Part shown: in pieces, positions 35,054 to 45,900 of the stretch | Layout: every line of letters begins with the position of its first letter | How positions within the stretch are numbered: position 1 is the stretch's first letter | Assembly (NCBI RefSeq): GCF_025698545.1 | Contig: NC_068571.1 | Location: 41,883,733 to 41,947,732 of the forward strand | DNA from: Gossypium raimondii | Taxonomy: Eukaryota > Streptophyta > Magnoliopsida > Malvales > Malvaceae | DNA: 64,000 bases | Direction: 5' to 3' | Made by a program: the position numbers and the translations under genes | Notes under the pieces: model-generated | What the model was told of the DNA's origin: nothing | Databases searched by the model: none | The model's input: the letters and a program-made list of their open reading frames with translations, nothing else

Positions 35054-35236
35054 TTTTAAAAAAACTTAGCTATAGTTTACCTTTTATTTATTAGCATGAC
35101 TTTTGATATAAGTTTAATTGCGGTTTACATCCTTAGATTTTGAATTAGTCTTTAAATTAAAAAAAAACTTAATTAAGTCCTCAAAATATTAGTGTCTTAT
35201 CGATTATGTAGTTCCATCCGTCTAACATCTGTTCAG

Positions 35237-35245
35237 TTGTCAAGT
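35237..35245 (+). repeat. 9-bp target-site duplication, left copy (TTGTCAAGT)
   Basis: It is identical to 42613-42621 on the other side of the Mutator-like element. A perfect 9-bp direct repeat is diagnostic of Mutator-superfamily insertion. Confidence 0.92.
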
Positions 35246-35365
35246 GGGTAATTTATCAATAAAAGCCTTTTTTTTTTTAAAATACCGAAATGGGCCCATT
35301 ATTTTATTATTTACCGGAATGGTCCATTTTCCGCGAAATCACGTCCACGTCAGCGCGATGTCAGG
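35246..35365 (+). repeat. Left terminal inverted repeat of the MULE
   Basis: The first about 115 bp match the reverse complement of 42500-42612 with a few mismatches and one short homopolymer indel. The match decays beyond the 'cgcgaaatcacgtccacgtcagc' motif, which is itself repeated internally. Confidence 0.88.
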
Positions 35366-35376
35366 GTACGCGTTAG

Positions 35377-35422
35377 GAAATCACGTCCACGTCAGCAACT
35401 CCGCTGACGTGGACGTGATTTC
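35377..35422. other. Perfect 20-bp hairpin in the MULE subterminal region
   Basis: The left arm GAAATCACGTCCACGTCAGC (35377-35396) and the right arm GCTGACGTGGACGTGATTTC (35403-35422) are exact reverse complements around a 6-nt loop. Each arm holds a TGACGT/ACGTCA bZIP-type core. It lies about 75 bp upstream of the TATA box of the plus-strand gene. It may be a transposase or host-factor binding site. Confidence 0.75.
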
Positions 35423-35495
35423 GGCCCGCGCGTGAACAGTACCCAACGGTCAAAAATTTGACCGTTGTCCCCCCCTGAACGGTAAAAAAAAAAAC

Positions 35496-35503
35496 TATAA
35501 ATA
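35496..35503 (+). promoter_or_regulatory. TATA box of the plus-strand MULE gene
   Basis: TATAAATA lies about 180 bp upstream of the predicted ATG (35680) and just inside the terminal repeat region. A leader rich in 'ctctc' follows, typical of plant 5' UTRs. Confidence 0.5.
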
Positions 35504-35679
35504 CCCCCACCCCTTTTTATTTTTTCACAAACAAATCCTCTCTCATATTTCCTCTCAATTTCCTTCCAAAATTCTCTCAAATCCATAATTAATTTCAATT
35601 TGCTCTCAATTTCCTTTTTTAAAATAATTTTAATTTTTTTATATTTTTATAGATCGTAAAAATTTGTACGATTTCATCA

Positions 35680-37838
35680 ATGGCCGGATCATTGACTCGT
35701 CTTGATAAGCATCACATATCGGTGGAACAAATGAAAATGGTAAGTGTTAAATTTAATTTTTAAATATTATTTAATTTTTTTTATTTATGCACTTTTAGAT
35801 AATTATTAATTTATTATTTGTTATAAAATTCTGTAGATCGGGTATCGGAATGCAATATCTGGAATATGCATGCTCCTCCATCACCGATGGTAGAGAACTA
35901 CCTGCGGTAAGCGGGTTTTTGGCACGTGGCGACGGTAGGCCGGGGATGCAAGTTGGACCCGAAATTGGTCAGTGCGTTGATCGAGAGGTGGAGCCCCGAG
36001 ACGCACACATTCCATCTTTCATGTGGAGAGTGCACTATCACTCTAGAAGATGTCCGTCTACAATTGGGATTGCCGGTGGACGGGTACCCAGTCACCGGGT
36101 CTACCCAATCTAGCAATTAGGAGGCGGTGTGCTACGAGCTTTTGGGCGCTATTCTGGAGAAAATGGAGGGAGGTAAGGTTGAGATGGGCTGGTTACATGA
36201 CACATTCCCTGATTCGGATGAAGATTCAACCGAAATTGAAAGAATCCGATATGATCAGGCATACATTCTTCCATTAATTGGAGTTTATCTGATGCTCGAC
36301 ACGTCACGGAGCAGTGTACATCTAAGATGGCTGCTGAAACTCGTTGATTTTAGAGCAGCCGGTGAATTGAGTTGGGGGTCTGCCGTCTTGGAAACATTAT
36401 ATCAGGAGATGTGCGGGGTGACGCGACAGAGGAGAGCAAACATCGGAGGTTGCCTGTCACTACTACAGTCATGGGCACGGTTTCGCTTTCCATTTCTACG
36501 TCCTCGAGTGAACCACTCATATACATTTCTACTTATAACGAGGTAAATTTTATATTACATTTTACAATTATTATGTAGATTTTTAAAAATAAAAGTATGC
36601 TAAAATTTTATTTAATTAGGTGGAACCATCCAGCAAGTTATGCTCGATTACTGTTCTCTCTTGAAGATATACAGCTTCTATTGGACCAACGGTCGGAAGC
36701 ACAAGTAAGTATTATTGCAAATAGATATTTCTATACATTCGCTAGTCGATTGATATTTAGTATTTAGTATTATATATATAACTAATATTTTTTTCATGTT
36801 CATATAGTTTCAATGGACACCATACGAGGATCCGGCAATTCGGGCAGTAATCCCTGAAGAGTTTTTACAAAATCCACAAGCTTGGCACGTGAAAGTCGTG
36901 TTGATCAACCACGCAACCGTGAAACCGCACCAGACAGACAGAGTGCTACAACAGTTTGGATGTAGACAACCGATTTCGGTGGATCCTGAGGTGTTTGACG
37001 ATCAACACAAAGTCGACCTTCGGCAATTAAATACGGATTGGACGAGATACTGGTCTGAGTACATGGAAATATGGAAAGATCAGTATGAATATCTACCTAC
37101 TCGGGAACTAATCATCGTTCCAGAGTTAGCGTGCGTTCCAGAATACATGCCATGGTTTAGAATCTATGGCAAGCCGTATTTACTGATGCCAGAGGAGAGG
37201 CAGCGGCAAATACGTGTCGAAAAGGAAAGGCGCGGGCCTCTAAATCCAAGACGACAATACGACGAAGGCAGCCCCTCAATGAGGCCCAGACATTCACCCG
37301 GCTCATCATCAGCGGCCATGCAATCACCAGGCCTAACGAAAGCACCGACGCAGCAGTTCAACCGATGATACCCACGCAACCGCCTTTTTAGATGATGCCA
37401 GGTGCGTTTCCTAGCCCTTATATGTACCCTAACCCTTATATGTATCCTTTTCCGGTCCTATGGCAGGTTGGAGCCAAATGCCCGGTTCAGCTCCATTTCC
37501 TGTTATACCGAGCGGACCGCCGATGTATAGGCCAGCAGCGCACGAGGGATCGCAAGGGGGGCCGTCGGGGAGCTCTCCTTTTTACCAATCCCCACCAACG
37601 TATGGGTTTCAAACACAGTCGCCGTTCCTGATGCAAACACCTCCACCTACACTATTCTTTGAAGGTGGATCATCGTCCCAAGTCCGACAACTAGATGTCT
37701 AACCGGAAGAACCAGAATCCCCACCGGAGGAACAACAACCGCCACCGGAAGCTAAAGAAAGGAGGAATCCAGCGCATAACAGTCGATGGCCGCCATGTGG
37801 CACTGAATCCCCGGGCATAGACATTGATTGCCGTATTT
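35680..37838 (+). pseudogene. Plant mobile domain (MAIN/MAIL1-like) protein of the MULE, decayed
   Basis: The predicted exons are 35680-35739, 35837-36542, 36620-36704 and 36808-37838, with GT-AG borders. The start is MAGSLTRLDKHH. The plant mobile domain follows: AGFWHVATVGRGCKLDPKLV, THTFHLSCGECTITLEDVRL and QLGLPVDGYPVTG. Next come the conserved stretches VCYELLGAILEKM, YILPLIGVYLML and ARFRFPFLRPR, then PEDPA-like FQWTPYEDPAIRA. A Pro/Met-rich tail (37370-37700) closes it. Stops at 35908 (TAA where Glu is likely) and 36118 (TAG where Trp is likely), a frame change near 37368, a stop near 37389 and another frame change near 37455 make it non-functional. In Arabidopsis the domain is found in MAIN and MAIL1, which act in transposon silencing and genome stability; related domains are carried by plant transposons. 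This copy is transposon-borne. Confidence 0.85.
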
Positions 37839-38029
37839 AAATTTATTTGTACAAATATTTTGAATATTTTGATATTATTTTATGTAAAAAAATAGAAATT
37901 TTTTGAGTTATTTTGATATTATTTGATGTAATAAAATAGAAGTTTATTTGATGTAATAAAATAGGAATTTTTTCGAGTTATTTTGATATTATTTGATGTA
38001 ATAAAATAGAAGTTTATTTGATATAATAA

Positions 38030-38720
38030 AAATCCTAACCTAATTTAACCTAAACCCCGACCTAATTTAATTAAAACCCTAAACCTTAACTTAAAAACCC
38101 TAAACCTTAACTTTAAAAACCCTAACCTAATTTAATACAAAACCTAACCTAATTTAATTAAAAACCCTAACCTAACCTAATTTAATACAAAACCTAACCT
38201 AATTTAATTAAAACCTAACATAATTTAATTAAAAACCTAACCTAACCTAATTTAATTAAAATCCTACCCTAACCTAATTTAATTATAAACCCTAACCTAA
38301 CCTAATTTAATTAAAAACCTAACCCTAACCTAATTTAATTAAAAGCCCTAAACCTTAACTTAAAAACCCTAAACCTTAACTTTAAAAACCTAACCTAATT
38401 TAATTAAAAACCCTAACCTAACCTAATTTAATTAAAAACCTAAATCTTAACTTAAAACCCTAAACCTTAACTTTAAAAACCCTAACCTAATTTAATTAAA
38501 AACCCTAACCTAACCTAATTTAATTAAAAACCCTAAACCTTAACTTTAAAAACCTAACCTAATTTAATTAAAAACCCTAAACTTTAACTTAAAACCCTAA
38601 ACCTTAACTTTAAAAACACTAACCTAATTTAATTAAAACCCTAACCCCTTAACTTAAAAACCCTAACCCTTAACTTTAAAACCCTACCCCTAACTTAATT
38701 TAATTAAAACCCTAAACTAA
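38030..38720. repeat. Telomere-like degenerate repeat tract inside the MULE
   Basis: About 690 bp consist of variants of 'aaccctaacctaatttaatt' and 'aaccctaaaccttaacttaaa'. Many contain CCCTAAA or CCTAACC cores, as in plant telomeres, alternating with AT spacers in units of about 20-40 bp. The tract fills the interval between the 3' ends of the two convergent genes. It is imperfect, so replication slippage of a short seed is likelier than a captured telomere. Confidence 0.75.
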
Positions 38721-38892
38721 ATTAATAATTTTATATTCACGTAATGTTAGATTTGGAAAAATGTTTTGACTGGTAGTAACAATTAATAATTTTATATAAT
38801 TTGATAATTTTACTAACCATTAATACAATTTTTTGAGTTAATACAATTTATCAATTAATAATTGCACAAAGTTAATTTTTTTACAATTACAT

Positions 38893-41822
38893 TCAACTAT
38901 TGCGATTAGGGCATGATCGACTTGTATGGCCTGGATTCCTTCACCATCCACACAACTTCGTTTGACTGGCTGTTTCTCGGATATCTATATTGTTACGTAT
39001 TCTAGTCGAGTAAGGTTGACCCTTTGGTTTGCGACGTAATTCTCTATCCGGTAACAGCTTAAAATGAGTAAGAAATACGGGCAGCCACTTACGTTCATCT
39101 GGACCGGTGGGAAAACGTGTCTCCAAATGTTGTACATATTTTCTAATTTGTACACTTCGTCCACATAACTCATCGGATCCAGACGGAGTTTCTGACAAGC
39201 TGCAATAACATGAGCGCATGGATAACGAAGTGCATCAAACATCCCACAGTCACAAGTCCTATTTCGCAAGTGTACACGATATTGCCCACCAACAACACCT
39301 TGGTGCGTTCTGTCAAACTCTGTCACGCGAAACCATAAATTGTCTCGATCGTGACACACTGTGTGCATGGTGTTTGCCCTTGCCTTGGCCTTGTTAATTT
39401 CTTGAACTATCTTACTGCACCATACATGGCCTCCCTGCATCTGGCCTGCATAACTTGCTGCTCGCTTTGGAAATATCGCCGCCAAATGAAAATATGTCTC
39501 TCGCACAACCGATGTTATCGGTAGATGGCGCGTTCCTTTAAGAACAAAATTTATGCATTCAGCCAGGTTCGACGTCATATGGCCATATCGTAGGTCAGCC
39601 GTATGCTTGTGCCCTTGTTCAAACGTATGTTACAAAGGTAGTCCGCCCCTTCTCCGTTAATTGAACGTAAAATTACCAACATCTCGTGAAAACGATTTTT
39701 ACTTATTTCATACCCTGCCAATATAAGATCATAGCGAATAATTTATACCACTTCTACTAATAAAACTAATTCAAATTGACAAACGAAATAACACAGATAT
39801 AAACTAAATACCCATGTTGGTCATTTGTTGTCGTTCGTTCTTAGATGGATATTGCCTGTAGTAGTTCGAAGCAACATGTCTTAGGCAATATGTATGGTGT
39901 GTGCGCTGCCATAAGCTTCCCTCTCGATCAAATGCAGCTAGTATACCGGCGCCCCGATCTGAAATAACACAGATATCAGGTTGGGGGCACACATGCCTCC
40001 TTAACCTAGAGAGAAAGAAATCTTAGTTATTAGACGACTCTCCCGGTGTTATTGTAAATGCAATTGGAAGAATTCTCCCGCCGCCATCCTATGCCACTGC
40101 AAGCAATAGCCGATGAGTATACCTACTGAACATGAAGGTACCGTCAATTTGTACCAACGGCTTGCAGTATGAAAATGCATCTCTGCATTGCTTAAAGGTC
40201 CAAAACAGGCGTTTGAACACTTGGCATCCACGTAGCAATCGACCATTGTAGTACGCATGTTCCGTTTCAAGGTTTGTGATGGCACCTGGGACGTATCTCT
40301 CTAGCACCTGACACCACTGCCATATTTCATTATATGAGGCGTTCCACCCACTATGCATCTTCTCTAACGCCTTTTGCTTAGCTATCCAAGCCTTGCGGTA
40401 AGAGGGCATTTACCCCATTTGGCTACGGATATTGGCAATTAACACCGGCACTGAAGTCCTAGGATCTGCTTTTATCTTGGGCAGTATCAAGCTAGCTAAC
40501 ATAGCTGAATCTATTTTGGGATGATCTTGTGAAACACCTATAAAGGGAGTACATTAAATAATGTAACATTGCATAATAAAAGTATTATTCAGATACCGTC
40601 AATATTGTACCTGCAGCACGTGTATGTGGACATTTGTACTTTTTTATCTCTCACAACCTTGTCATTTTCCTTAACGAGACATAGATTTTCCATGAACATG
40701 TGCCGTCTTGCACCGCATACTTCGCCTCAAACTTATCAGATTTTGATTTAACGACGTGGTAGTTAACGCCGTTTTTGATGCTATGTTGTTTCAAAGCACC
40801 AATAAAACTATCCTTGTTGGTAAACTGATTATCAACTTCAAGTTCACCGAAATCTACCCCCGAACTTGTACGATCACGCAACCGGTGTGGTAGATCTGGA
40901 AACTCTAACGCATCATCTACAGACAGATCGACATTATGCATGTGGGCTGGAGGTGAGTATGCTCTGAATCGTGGATTTTCTTCCTCATCTGAACTCCTTT
41001 CAGCATCTTCAGCTTCTGTTGGAATAGGCTCCGATTCAAAAAATAAGCCAACTTCTGCACCATCCGGCTCGGGCTCTCAAGGTGGATCCACATCGAAGTC
41101 ATCTTCTAACCCACAATCATCTGTAGTGTACGAGGTCCCCTCACCGGTTGACGTCGCAGGGAGTACATCATCCCTTCTTCTGGGCATTTGATAACGTCCC
41201 CAATTGGATTTAGATTGCCACCCACTAGAACTTGATGCCGCTCCCCAGTACGTATTTCTAGCATCAAACATCGAGCCACCGACGTACATGTCCTATCCAC
41301 AGACAGAGTGTCTTGCAGGGGATGGCATTCGACACCGCTACCGAACATGGGCTGTTCCGTATTTTGTAACCCGCTGACTGAGTGTCGGCCAGGGGTGGTG
41401 TATACATCTCGAGCACCGGTCGCAAGTACATCAGTTGGCGATGTAAATTGTACATATAACTCAATATAAGGTGCTCCACTAGCAAGATGAGCTTGCACCA
41501 TTGCCTCCAAGCTACGAGCACTTTTTATGTCGAATAAGTCATATGTCACCGGATCAACAGAAGAATAAAATCGATACGTGATAGGCAGAACTTTCATTGG
41601 CGTCGTTCCGAAAATTTTATGCCTAATTCTTTTACGAAGTTCTATCAAATCTATGTTCTGGTTAAAAACTAGTCGCACCATATTCTCCGACAAAAAAACA
41701 ACACCATTCTCGGTGTGGCAAACCTCACCATCGTAGTAAATAACAACACTAATACGTTCACTCATATTTGAAACTCTAACCTTCTTAGCCTCTCTAAATT
41801 GTTTCTGCTGTGACTTATGCAT
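38893..41822 (-). pseudogene. MURA-type MULE transposase, decayed
   Basis: Read on minus from the ATG at 41822. A PB1-like N-terminal domain (SERISVVIYYDGEVCHTENG, PITYRFYSS) comes first, then an acidic linker. The plant MuDR domain follows (about 40870-40650: ELEVDNQFTNKDSFIGALKQ, CSWKIYVSL). In the MULE transposase core, the first Asp is in VQIDGTFMF (codon 40145-40143), the second in CVISDRGAGIL (about 39970) and the probable Glu in SNLAECINFVLKG (about 39560). A SWIM zinc finger (CDCGMFDALRYPCAHVIAAC, about 39190-39250) and a C-terminal zinc knuckle end the protein. Introns interrupt it near 40610-40550 and 39823-39706. Stops include CGA to TGA at about 41074-41076, probable TGG to TGA near 40647 and CAG to TAG near 40089. 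Frame changes lie near 41295, 39620 and 39110. The catalytic residues remain readable, but the gene cannot give a full protein. Confidence 0.88.
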
Positions 41823-41865
41823 TCTGAGAACATTTTCTGCCTAATTTATAGCCTCAGCCCAAACA

Positions 41866-42365
41866 TGCTACTATAGCAAAAGCGCATCCACAAGGGCGCG
41901 ATTTCACAAATTCTTTTCAAATAGCATCCTGCTAGAAGCGATTTTATACTATTTGCTCAGAAACGTCAAAAAAATTTATTTTTTACATGACCTACTGTTG
42001 CAAAAGCGCGTCCACGAGGGCGCGATTTCACAAATTCTTTTCAAATAGCATCCTGCTAGAAGCGATTTTATACTATTTGCTCAGAAATGTCAAAAAAATT
42101 TATTTCTTTCGTGACCTACTGTAGCAAAAGCACGTCCACGAGGGCGCGATTTCACAAATTCTTCTCAAATAGCATCTGCTAGAAGCGATTTTATACTATT
42201 TGCTCAGAAACATAAAAAAGGTAATTATTTCTTCCGTGACCTACTGTAGCAAAAGCGCGTCCACGAGGGCGCGATTTCACAAATTCTTCTCAAATAGTAT
42301 CCTGCTAGAAGCGATTTTATACTATTTGATCAGAAATGTCAACTCGAAATTATTTCTTCCAGGAC
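41866..42365. repeat. Four tandem 124-bp subterminal repeats of the MULE
   Basis: Units start at 'gcaaaagcgc' near 41876, 42000, 42124 (gcaaaagcac) and 42249. Each has 'gcgtccac(g/a)agggcgcgatttcacaaattctt', 'agcatcctgctagaagcgattttatactatttg' and a variable AT part. The 'cgtccacg...gcgcgattt' core recurs in the terminal repeats, so these units may be clustered transposase-binding sites. They lie immediately upstream of the transposase gene. Confidence 0.85.
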
Positions 42366-42499
42366 CTAAACAGCCTGAACCCTAAACCCTAAAAGCCAAA
42401 AAAACATAACGTGGGAAAAACAACAAAATCGCGTCCACGTCGGTAGCGATGTCGAGTGCAGCGTTAGGAAATCGCGTCCATGTCGTGACGTACCACGAC

Positions 42500-42612
42500 A
42501 TCATACCGACGTGAACACGATTTCGCGGAAAATAGACCATTCCGGTAAATAATTAAATAATGGGCCCATTTCAGTAATTTTTAAAAAAATGGTTTTTATT
42601 GGTAAATTACCC
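42500..42612 (-). repeat. Right terminal inverted repeat of the MULE
   Basis: It is the reverse complement of the left end and closes in TTGGTAAATTACCC. Adjacent to it, 42427-42520 holds a second imperfect palindrome built from 'cgcgtccacgtcggtagcgatgtcg' and 'cgacatcataccgacgtgaacacg', the counterpart of the left-hand hairpin. Confidence 0.88.
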
Positions 42613-42621
42613 TTGTCAAGT
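42613..42621 (+). repeat. 9-bp target-site duplication, right copy (TTGTCAAGT)
   Basis: Exact repeat of 35237-35245. The DNA on both sides joins into one continuous AT-rich spacer when the element is removed. Confidence 0.92.
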
Positions 42622-42795
42622 GCTAGTAAATTTTCAGGGTCCAATCAATTTTTTATCTAAAAAAACAAATAGATTAAAATTTAAAGTTTGAGGACCAAAA
42701 TACTTCAAAAACAAATTAGAAGGGACTAAATTTAGCATTATGACTCATTATTAAAGTTAAAGACAGATGGCTAACGCCTAACGAGAAACCCTTGT

Positions 42796-42812
42796 TAGAA
42801 GCCTCTAGAACC
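42796..42812 (+). promoter_or_regulatory. Possible imperfect heat-shock element upstream of FKBP62
   Basis: 'aGAAgcCTCtaGAAc' has two correctly spaced GAA blocks with a middle CTC instead of TTC, about 180 bp before the start codon. Arabidopsis ROF1 is heat-inducible through Hsf factors, which makes the match plausible. A single imperfect site could be chance. Confidence 0.3.
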
Positions 42813-42979
42813 CACCGTCTTTTTCTTTCTTGGTCTTACCTTAGTCTCTTCCCTTCGCATCTCAAAGCTTCCCATTCACACTCGTTTCTTCGTTTTTGAC
42901 GAGCTAACTCACTCACTCAGTTACTGGTTTTCTCTTTGGCTCACTCGCTCGATCTCTCTCTAGATTTTTCCGATTACAA

Positions 42980-45900
42980 ATGGAGGATTTCGATATCCCG
43001 GCGGCGGAAGACATGATGAACGAAGATATGGATCTTCCCGACGAGAGTCCCATTCTGAAAGTCGGAGAAGAGAAGGAGATCGGAAATCAAGGCTTGAAGA
43101 AGAAGCTTGTTAAGGAAGGTGAAGGTTGGGAGTATCCTGAAATCGGAGACGAAGTTGAAGGTATGAATAAATTATACTAATAAAAAGCTAAGAAAATGCT
43201 TTTTTATTTTATTTTAAAAATCAAATTGTTTTGGATTCTGATTGTTTGTTAATTGTTGCAGTTCATTATACGGGGACGTTGCTGGATGGAACTCAGTTCG
43301 ATTCAAGCCGTGATAGAGGCACTCCTTTCAAGTTCACTCTCGGTCAAGGTAAACGAATATAAGTCTTATTTCTGTTTTTAAATTTTGTGTAATTAATTTA
43401 ATTTTCCGCTCTACATTGGATTTGATGGAAAAATGGCAAACTTAATCTTCTAAGTATAGTTTGATTTTAGTTTTTTTTAACCTATTAGTTAAGCTTGTTT
43501 TGTTTCTTCTATTTACAATTATGGAACTTATATTAAAAGTGCGATGAGGAGTTTTTGAGATAAAACTTTAGCGTTCCTGCTTGCAGCTTGTTTAAACTTA
43601 CAATGTGAATATATTTTTGAACTTGTTTTATTTGGAACTTAATGGAGGCATGTCTTTGAATCTTATTGATTTGTTTCTTGTTGATATTATGAGTTTTTTT
43701 TTTTTGGGGTCTTTTGATGATAATATTGAGGGGCAAGAACTCTGTAAGTTCGAGATGTATTTGATGTGTTATATGAATGTTTTATTGTTAAGTTCCAGCT
43801 TAGTATTGGACCTCTAGGTATCTTTTTGTTGAAGTGAAAAAATCTGGTGAAGTGGGGGTTTGCCTTAATATTGTATTTCGGCTTTCGTTTTAATGTTTGC
43901 AGGACAAGTTATTAAAGGATGGGATGAAGGTATTAAGACAATGAAGAAAGGTGAAAATGCCATCTTTACCATTCCCCCTGCACTTGCGTATGGCGAGTCT
44001 GGTTCACCACCAACCATTCCCCCTAATGCAACCCTCCAATTTGATGTTGAATTGTTATCTTGGACAAGTGTCAAGGATATTTGCAAAGATGGTGGGTTAT
44101 TTAAAAAGATACTTATTGAAGGTGACAAATGGGAGAATCCAAAGGACCTTGATGAAGTGCTCAGTATGTATCGTAATATGTTCTGTCTTCATTTAGTTAT
44201 TAATGATATTATAATCAAGAGGGGTGTCTATTTTGAGCTAGTGAGGTTTAATAATGGGTTTTTATCTTGAACGCAGTTAACTATGAAGCTAAGCTCGAGG
44301 ATGGCACAGTGGTGGCAAAAGCCGAAGGCGTAGAGTTCACTGTTAAGGATGGTTTGTATTATCTATGCTGTTGTTCTTCATCTTATTTCCCTCCTAGTAT
44401 GTCACCTGTAATTCTTAAAATACCCCTGTGATTGGTTCTTCCTCTATGAACAGGTCTATTCTGTCCTGCTTTGGCAAGGGCTGTTAAGACAATGAAGAAG
44501 GGGGAGAAGGTGCTTCTTACAGTGAAGCCACAGTGTAAGTTATTCTATCTATTCAATAACATGAATGTAAATATGTCGGTTCTTGTTTCTGATGTTTAAC
44601 CCTATTTTTACTATGATAAAGATGGTTTTGGTGAGAAGGGGAAGCCAGCCACTGGTGCTGAAGGTGCAGTGCCTCCAAATGCCACACTCTTGATTACTTT
44701 AGAGTTGGTTTCATGGAAAACTGTGACTGAAGTAACTGATGACAAGAAGGTTATAAAGAAGATCTTGAAGGAAGGAGAGGGATATGAGCGCCCAAATGAG
44801 GGGGCTGTTGTCCAAGGTTGGTGTTAAGTTATGAGAAGAAATTTCAACCTTCCCTATCCAAAACAATTTGATGTTGAATATGTATCTTTTATGCATCTTT
44901 TTGCAGTGAAATTGATTGGGAAACTGCAAGATGGTACCATATTCTTGAAGAAGGGCCACAATGAAGGAGAAGAATTGTTTGAGTTCAAGACAGATGATGG
45001 TAACAGATGGTCCTCCCCCCAAAAGACACACACTCTCTATTGACTTCATGATTTTAACTGAATTATGACTGCTTGAATTTTTGTTACAGAACAAGTCATT
45101 GAAGGTCTTGATAGAGCTGTGTTGAATATGAAAAAAGGCGAAGTAGCACTGTTGACTATTGCACCTGAGTATGCATTTGGGTCATCCGAGTCAAAGCAGG
45201 AGTTCGCTGTGGTACCGCCAAACTCTACTGTTTACTATGAAGTTGAGTTGGTATCATTTGTCAAGGTTAGTGGATCAGTATGCATGTTATGATTTAGTTT
45301 CTTTGTTGTGTACCTGCAAAATATTTTCTTGGAAATTTGTTACAAGTGGTTTCCATGAGCTGCTTTTTTTCAGGAAAAAGAATCATGGGATCTGAACACC
45401 CAAGAAAAAATTGAAGCTGCTGGTAAAAAGAAGGAAGAAGGAAATGTATTGTTCAAGGCTGGCAAATATGTGAGAGCTTCTAAGAGATATGAGAAGGTAT
45501 TTAGTGCAATGAACGTGTTCCCTTGTAAAAGTTTCAGTTTCTACTTTCAATATCCTGTCATTTATTGTTGTTTTTATGTGCAGGCTGTTAAGTATATTGA
45601 TTATGATACTTCCTTTAGTGAAGAGGAGAAAAAGCAGTCCAAGGCGTTGAAGGTTGCTTGCAATCTGAACGATGCTGCTTGCAAATTGAAACTAAAGGAC
45701 TACAAGCAGGCTGAGAAGTTGTGCACCAAGGTTAGAATCCTCTTCATGGCAACAATCATGATTTCTTGATAGATATCATAACGATGTTAACTGTTCCGTT
45801 TCATCCACGTGCAGGTTTTAGAATTAGAAAGTGCAAACGTGAAAGCACTGTATAGAAGGGCTCAAGCATACATCAATCTGGCAGATTTGGATTTGGCGGA

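Larger units (their letters stand above)
35246..42612. mobile_element. Complete Mutator-like element (MULE) with two convergent genes
   Basis: This 7,367-bp element starts GGGTAATTTATCAATAAAA and ends TTTTATTGGTAAATTACCC. The inverted ends match for about 115 bp, including 'gggcccattatttaattatttaccggaatgg' and 'ttttccgcgaaatc' in shared form. It is flanked by a perfect 9-bp duplication, TTGTCAAGT. Inside are a plant-mobile-domain gene on plus (35680-37838), a telomere-like AT/CCTAA tract (about 38030-38720), a MURA-type transposase gene on minus (41822-38893) and four 124-bp subterminal repeats (41866-42365). Both genes are broken by stops and frameshifts, so this copy is probably immobile. 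The right end is 367 bp from the FKBP62 start codon. Confidence 0.93.

Noticed and set aside
37157..37379. Minus-strand frames of 62 and 71 codons
   Set aside because: They are antisense to the last exon of the mobile-domain gene and have no domain.
38030..38720. A true captured or ancestral telomere
   Set aside because: Units are degenerate, mixed with AT spacers and confined within one transposon, so local slippage is more likely.
41866..42365. CRISPR-like regular repeats
   Set aside because: Whole units repeat head to tail without unique spacers, and the setting is a plant transposon.
35246..42612. Pack-MULE carrying host gene fragments only
   Set aside because: The element has its own transposase gene with a complete domain order, so it derives from an autonomous element.
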